The notes under the pieces: generated by a model | Told to the model about the DNA's origin: nothing | Database searches by the model: none | What the model saw: only the letters and a program-made list of their open reading frames with translations | Shown here: piece by piece, positions 1 to 12,839 of the stretch | Position numbering within the stretch: the stretch's first letter is position 1 | How the letters are laid out: the number at the start of each line of letters is the position of its first letter | Translations under genes and position numbers: made by a program | Assembly (NCBI RefSeq): GCF_918797505.1 | Contig: NC_092795.1 | Coordinates: forward strand, 60,982,916 to 61,046,915 | Reading direction: 5' to 3' | Length of the DNA stretch: 64,000 nt | Source of the DNA: Bemisia tabaci | Taxonomy: Eukaryota; Arthropoda; Insecta; Hemiptera; Aleyrodidae

Positions 1-559
1 GTTGCCAGTCCCATGCATATGGTTTGGCTTAAAGGCGTCGGAATGATACAGATGTATAGTAGCGAAGGGCTCGTAGGGGTAAAAGGAAATGGGTTATAGG
101 TGCGGGACTTCTTAAATATTAAACATCGTCGGTGAAGCAATTAGGTGCAAGGTCGTCTTCAAGCCCTCTTTTATGAAAAATTGATGACCGCCGACGAGAA
201 TCGAAGGAATGAATATGGGTCCGCTTCAAAAACGGCCGCCCGATGGTGCAAAAACGAACAGTTTCCACTCTGCGACAGCTAAAACGACAAATTGCAATGG
301 AGAGCTATCTGCCAGCAATGCGCCGCAGTCACTAGACATCAGCCGTGCAAAAACATTCACCACAAACACATTCATGCAGGCTGAGGAGGCGAACAATTGA
401 AACCTCCCGGGTGTTTTGCCTTAATGTCATTGTTTTTTGCCTCGGTGTACATTTTTTATACAACGTTTACTTGGTCGCCCCCAAAGCGCACATCTTGATG
501 GCATAGAGAATGGGTTACATGCACGTGTCAAAATCGTGTGATTATGGTTAAACTCGTCA

Positions 560-831
560 GCGGGCTGATTGTTGAAATTGATAGACAAAGCTATAGACAG
601 AGAAGACATAAAGAGTATGGAGCGATCCTCTTGGTTGAAATGGGTAGCTCTCTTAGACTAAGGGGGTAATTGATAGACTAACTATCCGGTCTCTCGTGGG
701 TTGCCGTTAATTAGTCTACTAGCTACATCCTTTGTCCATTACAACTACCCGCTTCCCTCCCATAGGATTCCTGCCCCGTATCCTTTTTGTCTTCTTCGTC
801 TATCACTTTGTCTATCAATTTCAACAATCAG
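560..831. mobile_element. GATAGACAAAGC-family MITE, copy 1
   Basis: The left end GCGGGCTGATTGTTGAAATT and the right end ..TCAATTTCAACAATCAG are inverted over about 75 bp, and an inner inverted pair (TAGACTAACTA / TAATTAGTCTA) lies around a GTGGGTTGCCG centre. Copies also occur at 38223, 42629 and 50749, with a half copy at 1018-1087. No clear target duplication. Confidence 0.8.
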
Positions 832-3800
832 AAAAAAGTGCCTGCCTAGACACGCCTGGTCCAAATGCCAAGTTTCTGCGTCCAATATTAACGGGTATAT
901 TGTATTTTGCAAGATGCAGTATTTGATGTTATAATCCACCGCCTTGAGGCATACGATAATAAATTGCATTTACGTTGCGGCCGTATTGCTCAGCCGGTAG
1001 TGAATGAAAGAAGTACTGCGGGTTGATTATTGAAATTGATAGACAAAGCGATGGACAAAAAGGACACAGGGCGTATGGAGCGATCCTAATGTGGTATCCA
1101 ATTACCTGTAATCATATCAGATTAAATGACCTCCAGGCAGTTAAAATAATTGTATCATACGGTGTGGTGTCTCAGCGCAACGTTATCGTAATGCACAAGT
1201 GAGCAAACTCGGTTATCCTTCAATTCAGAAGTTATGCAATTTGCGTCACCGAGGAGTTGATTTAGTTGTATTTAGATCTTTTGACCATAAGACATGCGAT
1301 CGTCATCCGAGGAACATAAGTACAAAATTGAAAGCATTTCAAAAGTACTGACAAGAAGAAAAAGTGTGAGATAATAATGTTATACCTCAACAGTGGAGTC
1401 CACTAGTGGGTTTTTTTGGTCAGATCTTCGATACTTTAAGATCTCTGACAACTTAAATGCCAATTTTCTCCGCGTCTTGTCTGTAGATCCATCGAGGTAG
1501 TTTCTAGGATTTTGAGGCTACTTGAAGGCACAAATCTCTAGATAAGACCGCTGTCGTCAATATCTCGAATGATGACCATTTTGATCATAGTTACCTCGGA
1601 TAACCCGGATAAAATATTTCAATTGCCAGAGATGCAAGCTCTCTCAGCTGGGCGCCCTTTAGGGCTGGGTTAAGTAGTGACCTTAATGGGAACAAGGGCG
1701 TGCCCAGTTAAGTTTTGTGTGCCTCTAATCTCCACAATTCAACAAAGGGAAGTGTAATTCTGTGACATGAGCAAAAAACCAATTCCAGTCCTGATTCATA
1801 ATGATACTTATAATTTTATCTGAAAAAGTTACGTTTTGAAATCGTTTCTCACGTCGCTGCTAACAACGTTGGGATGAAAGGGGTGAAGAAAGTTCAACTC
1901 ATTATTTGAGTGCCGTGCTTTGCCACAGCCTAGTATTAATATGATAATGGCTGCCTCAGTTTTTCGTCATATTACGGAGGCTATTTGTTCAAATACGCTC
2001 TCACTTTTAGCCCATTTAAGTGGGTCAAGCAACTCCCTCGACTTCGTTTACCCACCGCTCCCCCCCCCCTCACCCGCACTCTCACCAACCCTTTAAGCCC
2101 TTAATCACTTGGATATTTGGTCGGTGTATTGGTGTGCTAATTTCGGCCGTGGGAACGCGATCATTACGCACCTTTTACAACTGTTTTTACACCTAACTGC
2201 TGCTTTTATTTTCACCCTTTTTTTTATTTTTCCTTCTCTTCCGTCGAAGGGCATGACTCGTTGTGCACGCAATTGACCTCAATTTTTAATAATGTCTTAA
2301 CTACGCGAGTATTTCTAGTATTGAAACAGGCTGGAAGGAAGCAAATCGATGGCCGAAGTGCAGAAACACGTATTTCCGTTTGCAACACTGCAGACTTCCT
2401 ATCATGATTTATTTCTTCATTGGAAAACTAGCCAATTTAATTTCTTGAAAGCTTCCTTGATTTTATTCTTCACTAGCGGGATATTTCGTTGAATTTTTAA
2501 GTTATATAGTTGACTTGTTCCGTTTCGAAAAAATAAAACAGGGGCAGAGATTTCAAAATTCCGCGACGGAGATACGTGGTTTCACACTTTAACCATCGAA
2601 ACTAGAATTGAAAGACGGGAAACGGCTACGCTAATGTGTCACAGAAAAGAGAAAGGGTCATAGAAATGATGGAAATAGTATCAATTTTGTTTTGCATTGT
2701 ATCCCATTTCGATTTCAAAATTTAGGTGCGTGCTAAAATTGCATTTTTGAAAGTTTCCGTCTTAAGACTCTCGGATCCCTAACTGAAGACGAGTAATGTT
2801 ACGTTCCCGATCCTGTTCGGGATGTGTCACAGTGAGGCATGCTGCGTCGTGCCCGCGGACTTCCGAAGCAACCATTCGCGCTTCTGTGTAAGGCAAATTA
2901 TCTACCTTCAAAAAAGAAGGAGCCTCAGCTCCTGGCGCATTTTTCTCTAAACCCCAGACCCGGTTGTCATGGATTCCTCGCTTTCACGGGCAAATATCTA
3001 CCTATTAATATAATTATGCTTGCATGGAAAACGCACGTTGCTATTTTGCTTTGCTTATTGATAAAAAGAAAGGAGAAGAAAAGAAAATGGAAAACGTCGA
3101 CAACGAAGATACGCGGTTTTGCACTTTTTCCATAGCCTAGGAGCCGTAATCACACAATTTTTCGTCGTGTGGAAGCCGGAATCTGTGCATGCATTTATTT
3201 GATCTCTAATTCTATGCCACGTAGCGATCGTTTTCAATCACATTGTGCGTCCAGCATGGGTCATGGGGCCGTGGGGGTTTGGGCTCGAAGACCCGCCGCG
3301 TTCACCGGTGCCCCAACCCCGACCCAGTACCTATTCCATTCTCCCACCCCCTCCCATCATCCTCTCTACCCTGCCGCTCCCTCTGCACTCGCATAATCCA
3401 ATAAATCTGTTTTTATTCCACTTTTTGACATCCCATCAATCGCTGGCGCTTTTTGAGGCGATACCCCGATCCCTAGCTTTGGAGAAGTTTATTTTAAGCC
3501 ATCGATTTTGTTACCGAATCATTTATAATTTATTTCTACTTCCTCTGTTCCTTGAACGTGAGTTGTGTTGCGGGTCGCGCGGGTTGTTTCCGTCTCGAAG
3601 TGGGACTTGACTTGAGCACCCGATCGCAAGGTTGCCAGATTTTTGAATTAAAAGTGGATGTTTTACACGGGCCCTAATGGGGGAAGTGTGCTGATTTTTC
3701 AGAACTATATATGGCAACAATGCCCGATCGCGCGTCCGGCCAAGGCTTCGTCACACAATGGTCGTGAATTCTCGTTCCGGTCACCAAATGTTCAGAATAT

Positions 3801-4040
3801 TGAGATGCATGCAATCAGGGGGGGGGGGGGGGCGACTCATCAAGGATGACAATAAATATGAAATTATAAGTATGTTAAATGAAAGTAAAGTATGAAGGAT
3901 CATTTAATCAGTTCAGAACTTTGCTGAATCCTTCAAGCCCGAAGAAAAAATGACTAGCATTGCATCAGAAATTCAAAAGAAAAACGAGGTAAAATATCAA
4001 TTTTTCTGATAGTTCTACATGTGAAGTCTGAAACAAAACC
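832..4040. other. Intergenic, no gene supported
   Basis: Contains the MITE half copy at 1018-1087, a fragment of the ACGTGGTTT..TTAACCATCGA repeat near 2563-2610 and another near 3105-3135, a C11 run near 2050 and a G15 run at 3818-3832. Open frames (for example 2839-3135 and 3245-3610) have no recognisable product. Confidence 0.5.
1018..1087. mobile_element. Solo end of the GATAGACAAAGC-family MITE
   Basis: GCGGGTTGATTATTGAAATT through GGAGCGATCCT matches only the left end of the full copies. The other end is missing. Confidence 0.7.
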
Positions 4041-4305
4041 AAAATGAGAAACCAAGGCCAACAACAAACAGAGTGCCTGGGACATTTTGGGGTGGTTTCA
4101 ACCCCCTCCACAACCAGGAAACAAAAATATAAACACATGAAAATAAAAAAAAACCCTTAGACTCCAATTAACAAGGAAACTGAAAAATTAAAACTGAGTG
4201 TTCTTTTATTCTTATATTTTTGTGTCTTGGTCGAGGAGGAGGTTGAAACCACCCTGAAACGTCCCAAGTATTCTGTTGGTTTTTAGCCTTGGCTTCCCAT
4301 TTTCT
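4041..4305. mobile_element. AAACCAAGGC foldback MITE, copy 1
   Basis: The arms GAGAAACCAAGGCCAACAAC and GCCTTGGCTTCCCATTTTC contain CTGGGAC..GGGGTGGTTTCAACCCC and its complement GGTTGAAACCACCC..GTCCCA. The same structure recurs at 35568-35764. Confidence 0.75.
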
Positions 4306-5437
4306 TTTTTTTTATTTCGTTGAATTATTCGGGCTATTTTGGTGTATCATTCTTACAAGGCGTGATAAATGTGGTTTTTGTTTGTGCATCGTTTCAAACC
4401 TTTCGCCATGTTAGTGCAACCACCATTAAGATTGATGTCCATCTCAGCTATAGTGAACCTTTCAAACTATGCTCCTGATCGCTGAGAACGCGTGCGAATC
4501 TAAACCTCGTTCTATTGGTATTTCTGCCGCGCGTGTAGTGAGGAGAGCATGCGCCTCCAAGTGCTGCCGAATACTTCCCGCCTTGCACGTCACCAATTAC
4601 GAACCAAATGAACTAACGCACTGGAGTTACGATACTGCCGGTATAAGAAAAAAAGCAGCAAGTGTCAAATTTTGGAAATAGAGTTTCCTTCAAAATTCGT
4701 CCTAATTTCTTTAACATGAAATCACTTAAGTAGCTCGAACAGCAAAATGCATCTTAGTTGTATGAAAACTAGATATATGTATGAGAAAGCCGTAAGTGTT
4801 TAAAAAATTACGTAGTTTCAGGCAAGACAGCAGTAAGTGGCATTATTCCTCCCCAGAGCCAATGAAAACAGTGCTTTCAGGTAAAATGCCACCCTTTTCT
4901 GCCAATTTCTAACCTGGAAGTGTGTTTGTTGCGTGTCCAAAACGCAACCACGAAAGCAAGCAGAAGATATCACTCACGGCTGTCTTACCTAACACTAGCC
5001 TATAATGAAACTAAATAATGCCCTTTCTTATGTAATTGAAATAGAATCGGTTGATTTTTAATCATCCGAGCGATTTCTAAAAGTCTTTTGGATGATTAGT
5101 GGCAATTTGACGGAGAACTGAGGCTTCTTTCAAGGAAATTTTCCGGTCAGAAGCTTTCGAGCCCGTTTCCTCAAAACTTCATTTTTGCACTTACTGCTCT
5201 CTTCGCTATCACCGCAGATTTGGCCTCCTTCTAGGAGGGTGGATCTTGATCCAAGTGCAATGAACTGGAACGAAGTTTCATAGACGAGAGCATTTATACC
5301 CGACGAGCTCGCATTTTTATTTTTCAGGGCACGCGGTAGACGAATTAAAACATCATTTGGCGTTTTCTGCTCACTAACTCTACAACCGTAAGACTGAATT
5401 TAATAATAATGCAGTCAGTTTGCAACTCGTCGTCTCT

Positions 5438-5674
5438 CTGACAAAGGAACGCAATATCATTCCAAAGTTGCCAAATTGACTCGATCGATTAATTTATTTT
5501 ACAAACATTTACCTGTGCAATTTTTATCCAAATTGTTTCTAATATGGCTTGAAGTGCGCGAGGAAAAATCAGTGAAATTTTCATTTAGAAATGCCCAAGA
5601 TTTCCCTGGTTAATATGCAATATACGAGGGGAAATTTGGCAACATTGAAATGGAGTTACGTTCTTTTGTGAGGG
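5438..5674. mobile_element. GAACGTAACTCCATT foldback family, copy
   Basis: The ends share ACGTAA..TCCATTCCAA..TTGCCAAATT and its complement (AACATTGAAATGGAGTTACG). The interior words are TTAATTTATTTTACA, AAATTTTCA and AATGCCCAAGATTT. Other copies lie at 8711-8944, 23281-23513 and 29825-30056, with fragments at 30105-30250 and 46450-46530. Confidence 0.75.
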
Positions 5675-5845
5675 AAACTACGAACTGTGGCAAGCTGCGC
5701 AGTTGCGTCAAGAAATTTTGCTCTCACTGATTGATCGAGTATGCTTGCTCAGTTATTCCTTCCCTCCTTCTCTGAGACTTGAATACGACTCTCATACTAA
5801 TTAATTGATGGAGCTAGCGCCAAATTAGTTAGAGTTTCGACGCTA

Positions 5846-6125
5846 CACTGAGGAAAACAGTTCGGTCATATGAACCGAATGTACGGTGTTCAATATCGGC
5901 TGTATTGTTCGGTTTATGCGACCGCTCTCTCGGTTCTGGGAACGGTATCCTCAACCGGATCCGGTAAGCGAGCGTTCAAACTGAACATAACTAACAAAAA
6001 AGCTCGGATGCATGAACCGAGGATACCGTTCCCAGAACTGAGAATTCGGTCGCATGAACCGAACAATACGGTCGATATTGAACGCAATACGTTCGGTTCA
6101 TGAGACCGAACTTTTTCTCTCAGTG
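5846..6125. mobile_element. Tc1/mariner-type foldback MITE with TTCGGTTCAT repeats, copy 1
   Basis: CACTGAG..AAAA ends are flanked by TA at 5844-5845 and 6126-6127. The interior is filled with alternating TTCGGT(T)CAT(A/G)..GACCGAA blocks and a long internal inverted repeat around GGTATCCTC/GAGGATACC. The TA duplication points to the Tc1/mariner superfamily (inference). Confidence 0.8.
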
Positions 6126-6241
6126 TATTTATGACCGTTTATGGCAAAAGAGACCTATGACTTACTGTTAACATCTCCGTCTCTGAGTGTAGAATGGCAA
6201 ATACTCGAGGGGAGTATTTTTCATTCAACGGGGATCGAGAA

Positions 6242-6366
6242 ATGGACGTATTTCTACCAAACGGAACTATGTGCATTAAGACATGATCCCTGAGACCTAT
6301 AAGAATATATGCATAATAGGGCTCACGTCATAATGCACATAGTTCCGTTTCATAGAAGTACGTCCG
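6242..6366. mobile_element. GGACGTATTTCT foldback MITE, copy 1
   Basis: ATGGACGTATTTCTACCAAA with the complement ..TTTCATAGAAGTACGTCC. The centre holds paired AACTATGTGCATTA arms. Related copies at 44945-45090 and 51916-52142. Confidence 0.72.
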
Positions 6367-6552
6367 AATAGAAATTTGACCTTCCGACGCAGGGAAAAAC
6401 TCTGGTGAGTGAATTGCGAGTAGTTGAGTTTATTTTTATTCTAAACGTAGCTTCGTAGGGGGGAGGGGCCAAGGGCCCACTTAAGTTTTACGGGGATCCA
6501 CTGGTATTCATCGACTAGAGGCGATCACAACTTTCCCCAGGGAAAGCAGGGG

Positions 6553-7148
6553 CTTCATGCACGCTGGGCTTGTCGATTTCCTTTGACATTTTTGCAGTAG
6601 TGAATGCATAGCTGAAGTGCGCTACAGCTAGAATTGTGTTTAGCAAATGGGTGGTTTTTCTACGAGGATTAAAAATAAACGAGTGGCACGGAATATAACA
6701 AAATAATATGAACTATGTAAAACGATGATCCGGGTATCGGAACTTGGCTGTTTTGAAAACGCCTTCAAATGCGGCGTGATACCTTACGCATTCCGGAGAG
6801 TTCAAATAGTTGTATCACTGCGCCGTAAGAATGTGACGGAAGATTTAAATGGAGATAGCCTCCATGCACGCTGGGCTTGTCGATTTCCTTTTACATTTTT
6901 GCAGTGAAGAATGCATAGAATTGTGTCCAGCAAATGGGTGGTTTTTATAGGAGGATTAAAAATAAACGAGTGGCACGGAATATAACAAAAGAATATGAAC
7001 TATGCAAAACGATAATCCGGGTATCGGAACTTGGCTGTTTTGAAAATGCCTTCAAATGCGGCGTGATACCTCCCGCATACCGGAGAGTTCAAATAGTTGT
7101 ATGATTGCGCCGTTAGAATTTGACGGAAGATATAAATGGAAATAGTCT
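6553..7148. repeat. Tandem duplication of a roughly 300-bp unit
   Basis: CATGCACGCTGGGCTTGTCG starts the unit at about 6556 and again at about 6863, a period near 307. GTGGCACGGAATATAACAAA and ATCCGGGTATCGGAACTTGG recur at the same spacing. A third start (CATGCAGGCTCG) lies at 7151. The unit contains a reverse-oriented GTTCAAATAGTTGTAT module also present in the hAT-type element at 33325. Confidence 0.85.
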
Positions 7149-8056
7149 TCATGCAGGCTCGCCACATCCCATCTCGGGCCCTGGTACCAGTTTCAAGGTC
7201 CGGGCCCCAAGCACGGAGGGGGGGGGGGGGGTCCGAGAGGCATCCTCCGAGAAATTTGAGAATTTATAGGACTAATCGGACGCATTTTGAAGCTTCCATA
7301 AAGAATTTTGCCATCAATTTCTGCGGAATAATTATGTTTTTTTTTTTCTACTTTCAGCACAAAATACTTGCGAATTGTTGCATTCAAAACATCTGGAAAA
7401 TTTTCATTATTTATTTTTTTTTGGGGGGGGGGGGAGGGGCATATTATACTATTTTCAGTTCTAAGAGGGCCGGGCCCCCCTGGACTCCCACTTCGTTTGT
7501 CTGTGGCAAGGGAGTTGAGTCATGAGCCGTTGAGGTCGAGGATGCCCAGACTGGAGACTCTTAGCATCTGACGACGGAAGAAAATGAAACGCAGTCACTA
7601 AAAATATCCCTCTGTACTGAAAACCTTAAAAATAGATAGAAATTTTCCAGGTAGTATACTTCTTTGAAAATTTAAGAAGAATTCTACAGAGCCCCAGCAT
7701 GTTCCTGAAAATCTATTCACCTTTTGCGAAAACTTTAGGGTAAATTTTTCACATTTTCTTAAGAAACAAGGGTTGCATGTGAATTCGTAGTGGTTTTTCA
7801 CGGGTAACACGGGCCCCCTCCGGTGCCCCGGCCCGGTACCATGGACCCAGTATCCCCCCCCCCCCCTTGTGGCGGGCCTGAGCAGGGGTGCCTGCCACCA
7901 GTACACATTTATCGTTGCGTCAAAATTTTTTTCCAAGAGAGGACAAAAAGTTGCATCATGGTCAAGTATAGTAGTTTTTAGCCTTCAGCACGAAGAAGTT
8001 ATATTCTTCTTTCTTCCTTATTTCTTTCTCTCTCTCTTGCCTCGACACCACGTGTT
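7149..8056. repeat. GC/poly-G rich repeat segment
   Basis: Contains three homopolymer runs: G14 (7218-7231), G12 (7423-7434) and C12 (7855-7866). GGGCC(C)TGGTACCAG-like words appear on both sides (7180 and about 7830), suggesting a degenerate inverted pair. No gene is supported. Confidence 0.5.
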
Positions 8057-8060
8057 TTAA

Positions 8061-8501
8061 GGTGATTCGATGGACGCCATATTTTGTGTCAGAACGGCAT
8101 GCGATATATCGCATCCATTGGTTCCATTCTTTCAGGTACTCGTCATTTTTCTCCAATTTTGAGATCGCAATTCTTTTGTCAGGAGACTAAGGCACTCACG
8201 AACCAATTTTAATAAGGAAATTCAACGTAATAAAGGCGTGATTTTTTTAGAGAGAAAATACCGCATTCGAGTGCAGTTTCGATATCAGTATCGAATGCGA
8301 TGTTTTCTCTCTAAAAAAAACCACGCCTTTAGTACGTTGAATTTCTCTGTTGAAATTGGTAAGTGAGTGCTTTAGTTTCTTGACAACAGAATTGCGATCT
8401 CAAAATTGGAGAAAAATGACGAATAGCTGAAAAAATGGAACCAATTGATGCGATATATCGCATGCCGTTCTGACACAAAATATGGCGTCCATCGAATCAC
8501 C
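8061..8501. mobile_element. 441-bp foldback element bounded by TTAA, copy 1
   Basis: A near-complete palindrome from GGTGATTCGATGGACGCCAT to its complement, with TTAA at 8057-8060 and 8502-8505. The arms include GCATGCGATATATCGCAT and a central ATCGAATGCGATGTTTTCTC hairpin. TTAA duplication is the piggyBac hallmark, but piggyBac ends normally start CC(C/T) rather than GGTG, so the assignment is open. Confidence 0.85.
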
Positions 8502-8710
8502 TTAATCAATTTTGAATGATAATCAATGCTGTTAGGCTGGATCCTTGAAAAAGTACCAGACGATGAAATGCTCTCTCAAATAGTGGGTATTCTCAGTTTT
8601 AAATTTTTCAACTTTAAGGCCCCCAACCTAACTCGACCTGGAGAATCTTGCCAAAAAAATTCGAGAGTAAAAAGATGAGGGAGGGCCCTCCTCGTCACAA
8701 ATCGTCTTTT

Positions 8711-8944
8711 CCCGAACGAAGGAACGTAATTTCATTCCAGGGTTGTAAAATTGACTCGAGCGATTCAATTTTTTACAAAAATATACATGTTCAATTTTCA
8801 CTCAAAATTTTACCGATTTTTGCACGAGATTAGAAGAAAAGTCAGGGAAACTTGCCGTTAGAAAATCCCACAATTCTCCCGGTAACAATTCAATGTGCGG
8901 GGGAAATTCGATAACATTAAAATGTTGTTACGTTTTCTCGTGAG
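8711..8944. mobile_element. GAACGTAACTCCATT foldback family, copy
   Basis: CCCGAACGAAGGAACGTAAT opens the element and TTGTTACGTTTTCTCGTG closes it. About the same length as the other copies. Confidence 0.72.
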
Positions 8945-9570
8945 AAAAATGACGATTTTTACTTCAGATCCAGAGTTCATGATAAAGTAAATTGCATCTT
9001 TATTTCTGTGAGGTCCTAAACTAAAAACTGGCAACGTTTCATAAAAAAGAGCAGGTGGTTTGGACTTGGGACATCGATAAATGCAACGGAAAGACCAAGT
9101 TGTGTAATATAACGGCAAAAAAGTAAAATGAGGATAGGAATCACTTTCGCAACGGGCGCATGGAGGAAATAAACAAACAAAAAATGGAGGGCAGCAGGGA
9201 AAGAGGTCAAAACATTTTGATGGGATATTTTGCCACGAAAGGGACAGTCGGTGGCCTTGGTCAAGGCAGTTGTCCCGCGTCCCTCTTCTCAAAGCGGGAA
9301 AGTGGAGAAACAAGAAATAATGGGCCCCAGTCACGCGACAGGCTCGATCAGAACTCATTAGCTATTACAAACCATACGCAAATAACGCGGTGACCGCAAA
9401 GATTTGTTTCATGGTATAAATGAGTCTATTTGTTTATAAAAAATCTTATTAGTTTGAGTGCAGAAATGAAAATTTACACGACCAATTGGTAAAAATATGT
9501 GCCATGATATATTTTTTATGAAAATGACTGGTTTACCTAAAAACGGCCGGATGGTAATCGGATCACACTT
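8945..9570. other. Intergenic, no gene supported
   Basis: A 166-codon - strand open frame (8858-9358) runs into a MITE end and has no recognisable domain. The rest is AT-rich. Confidence 0.45.
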
Positions 9571-9706
9571 GGATTACATTTTGCAAAAAGGAACCACTAT
9601 TTGTGGCCCCTTTAGAAATAACATACACGCCATTGGTTTTCCTATGCAGATACGTGCTTTTATGTGAGAGCCAAAGATAGTGGTTCCGTTTTGCAAAATG
9701 TAATCC
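9571..9706. mobile_element. 136-bp TIR element GGATTACATTTTGCAAAA, copy 1
   Basis: GGATTACATTTTGCAAAAAG and its complement TTTTGCAAAATGTAATCC form the ends. A second copy lies at 10729-10865, and a related larger element overlaps its right end. Confidence 0.8.
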
Positions 9707-9940
9707 GTTTAGCAAAAAGGAACCAGCGCGATCATAGTGTTGTAAAACTGTTTCTTATTCATGAGTATCTAAAAAATCGCTCAGAATAGCAAATAGTTTT
9801 TGCTTCCCACCAACAAATTTTAAATTTTAAAGGAAAATAATAGTGTTAATCTCAACTTCGAGTATTTTTTTAAAGAGAAGAAGTTGTGCAAGTTTGAAAG
9901 CATTGTAATCGCGCTGGTTCCTTCTTGCTAAATGCAATCC
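9701..9940. mobile_element. Larger relative of the GGATTACATTTTGCAAAA element, copy 1
   Basis: TTTAGCAAAAAGGAACCAGC at the left and GCTGGTTCCTTCTTGCTAAA at the right are inverted ends. A second copy lies at 11541-11796. Confidence 0.72.
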
Positions 9941-10728
9941 AATTGGTAGGTTTACGCGCAAGCCGCGTGAAAATTAGTAGATTTCCATGAGAGATGCGGT
10001 ACGTTTTCATGTAACATTCGTGAAAACGATACAATACCATGCATCGTAAAAATCTATTCATTTCCATGGTGGGAGGAAACACCATCCTTGCCATTCAATT
10101 CAATCTATACCTAAGAAGCTTTATAACGAAATTCGTACATTGAGACATTATTTTGAGTTCCACGCTAAATTTTCTGTAATGGCATCAACCTGCATACCCT
10201 TCTAAGCTGCACAATTGCGTAGAAATCAGGAGCATGCAAAAATAGGTCAAAAACAAAGATTGTTCCTAAATAGGTACCTTAATTGTACATGGAAATTAGT
10301 GGATATATCCATAGAGGAAGCTGAAAGTTTTTTTTAAATAAGTTTTTAACTTAATATCATGAACTTCTCCTGTTTTTATAAGCTATGCCTTTTTCCAAGT
10401 TATCAGTAACTTTTTCTTTTCTTCTAATATTTTTTTTTAATTGGTGTGTTTGGCAATCCACTCGGTAACTGTTCAGCACAATTTATGGTGAGAGGTTAGG
10501 AGCGTGAAGGGGGTCTTGTGCGCATCTCGGCATCTCCAAGTGTTTTAGGTTAAAAATTGAGGTTAATACCGTTTAGAGACTCTTTTTATCTGTCCTCAAC
10601 AGCATTCTGTTTCCGGTGTCCAGTAGAAAGTGTCTATCATGAAAACAGGCATATCGTCAAAAACGCCTTTTGGTGAGGAAGCGACCCACTTTAATTAACA
10701 TTTAACCTCTTCTCGTCGACCATGAAAT

Positions 10729-10865
10729 GGACCACATTTTGCAATAAGGAACCATTATTGCTGGCTCATTTTAAAAACAACATATGTATCATCGGTTTCC
10801 CTGCGCAGAAAGGTGTTTTTATGGAAAAGCCAGAGATTGTGGTACCTTAGTGCAAAATGTAATCC
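10729..10865. mobile_element. 137-bp TIR element GGATTACATTTTGCAAAA, copy 2
   Basis: GGACCACATTTTGCAATAAG to GTGCAAAATGTAATCC. Slightly more diverged than copy 1. Confidence 0.75.
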
Positions 10866-11540
10866 AAATAACGATTCTGATTCAGAAAAGTAAAGAAGGA
10901 TATACTGTCGTGCTGAAAAAAACCGCCGTATAAACATTTAAATGTTGCCAAATTTTGTCTAATAAAACATTTATTGTGGAAAAAGGTTTGCAGATTTTCA
11001 CTTGAAATTTTCAGATATTTAGGATTGAATTGCTATCAGAATTTTCTGAGAAATGGGAGGAAAACTACTTAAAACTTTTTCACTGGACTTGTATTTTATA
11101 ACAGGGATTCTGGCAGCGCCTGAAGGTTCATCCGACGTTTTTCCTAAACACTTGTTTGAGTGGAGATGGAAACTACAAGCCGTTGGAGGCAGAGGTTGTT
11201 CTATGAACATTTTTAATTGTTCTTCTTACTTGAAATATTTGAACTGACAATGAGTTGTACGATTGTTTTCTTCATACTCAAACATTTTGGCTATCATGAA
11301 TGGCTTTTTATTTATTTCTCCTCTTCCCTTGATACTCCTCAAAATACCCCTCTTTGGTTTGTTCCTCTCGCTGATGTACCGATATCCCCGAAAATGATAT
11401 CTATACAAAATCGCAACTTGTTTCTAAATCCGCATTGATGGCTATCATTGATACCTACAGTCTCGCCCATGTTTAAAAAGTCTGCTGTTCAGTATTTTAT
11501 TCATGTCGTAGATGGCTTCGTTTTCTCGTTGAAGTTCTAA

Positions 11541-11796
11541 TTGATTCGCATTTAGCGAAAAGGAATCAGCGGGATTACAGTGTTTTAAAAATCGTGAAAT
11601 CGCTTTCCTTTTAAAAACACTTTACACATGTACAGTATTCAAAACACGATGATTAATCTTCAAAATTAACAATTTTTTGGTGGGAAGAAAAAACTACTTG
11701 CTGTCCTGGAAGATTTTTTAGATTATTATGAAGAAGCAATATTTTCACAGCACTGTGATCACTCTGGTTCCGTTTCCCTAAATTCGATCCGATTAT
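11541..11796. mobile_element. Larger relative of the GGATTACATTTTGCAAAA element, copy 2
   Basis: TTGATTCGCATTTAGCGAAA at the left and CTGGTTCCGTTTCCCTAAAT at the right, with related interior words (ACAGTGTTTTAAAA, TTTTTGGTGGGAAG). Confidence 0.68.
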
Positions 11797-12839
11797 GAGG
11801 CGTCTTTCCAATTTCAAACAAATATATAACTCTGTATATTGATGTTACCTTACAGAAAAGAAAATAAAATGGAATTGATGTCTTGAGCGAGGGCCGGTTG
11901 CCCCATGAGGAGTGCGAAAAATCATTTACTCTTTTGAAAAACTGCGTATGGTGTTCTTTTTTAAAATCAATGTAAAGTTTTCTTCAAATTTAAAGTTCTA
12001 AGTTAATTGTTTAGATGAGGATTTGCTCTATAATACATTCCTTGACCATACCCTATTTGCTGCACAAACATCAAAATGCACAGCTTAAAAAACTTTGAAC
12101 ACGATTTTCTCAAAGCTTCAAAACTTGACATCCGCTGCTTACACATAGTATATGGTTTCATACATGTATGAATTCCTCAGACAAATAATCTTTGGCAAAT
12201 ATTGCTTCCTCGGAGGTTCGTGTAATATGTAAGAGGATATTGAAAAGTATCTCGACAAACGGATTTAGAGAGGGCACTATATTAAACAAATCTAATAAAA
12301 TAACAAAATTGTGACTTCGAATTTCTTTAATTTCGTAGAATCCTTTTTTTCCCATTAATTTTTTGAATTTCAGTTTTCACAATTCTATCAATCACCAATA
12401 AACACTTGTACATACACTTATTTTAATATTCTTTTTTTCTTTCTTTCGAAAAAAACACAATTTCATTCAAATAGAAAGCAATATAAAGTTGCTAACAGTG
12501 TTTCATACCTTTCTACATGCATTACAAGGTATTAAACTTAAAGTAGATGCCTTAAAATTAAATAGCCTAAAGTCCCATAAGCTCTGTAAGAATACGAAAT
12601 CATCAAGTATATGCACTGAATTATGATAGATTCACAGGAGCAATGCTCACTCGGTTACCAATGCTGAACCGATGTTTGCATGGCATAAACGAAATTTTGA
12701 AGGCGCTTTTTATGTATTCTCTTTACAACGAAGTTCAAATATTCAGGTTTTAGGAGTGTTCCCTCTGATAAATTCAAAGATGAGGTACTTAAGACATGCA
12801 AATCTACCGCGCAAGTTGACGACCAAAGTTGGCTTAAAG

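Larger units (their letters stand above)
9941..12831. other. AT-rich intergenic sequence between MITEs
   Basis: Outside the elements at 10729-10865 and 11541-11796 I see no splice-bounded open frame or RNA gene. Confidence 0.45.

Noticed and set aside
8858..9358. 166-codon - strand open frame
   Set aside because: It overlaps a MITE end, has no recognisable motif, and a frame of this length is expected by chance in 64 kb of six-frame sequence.
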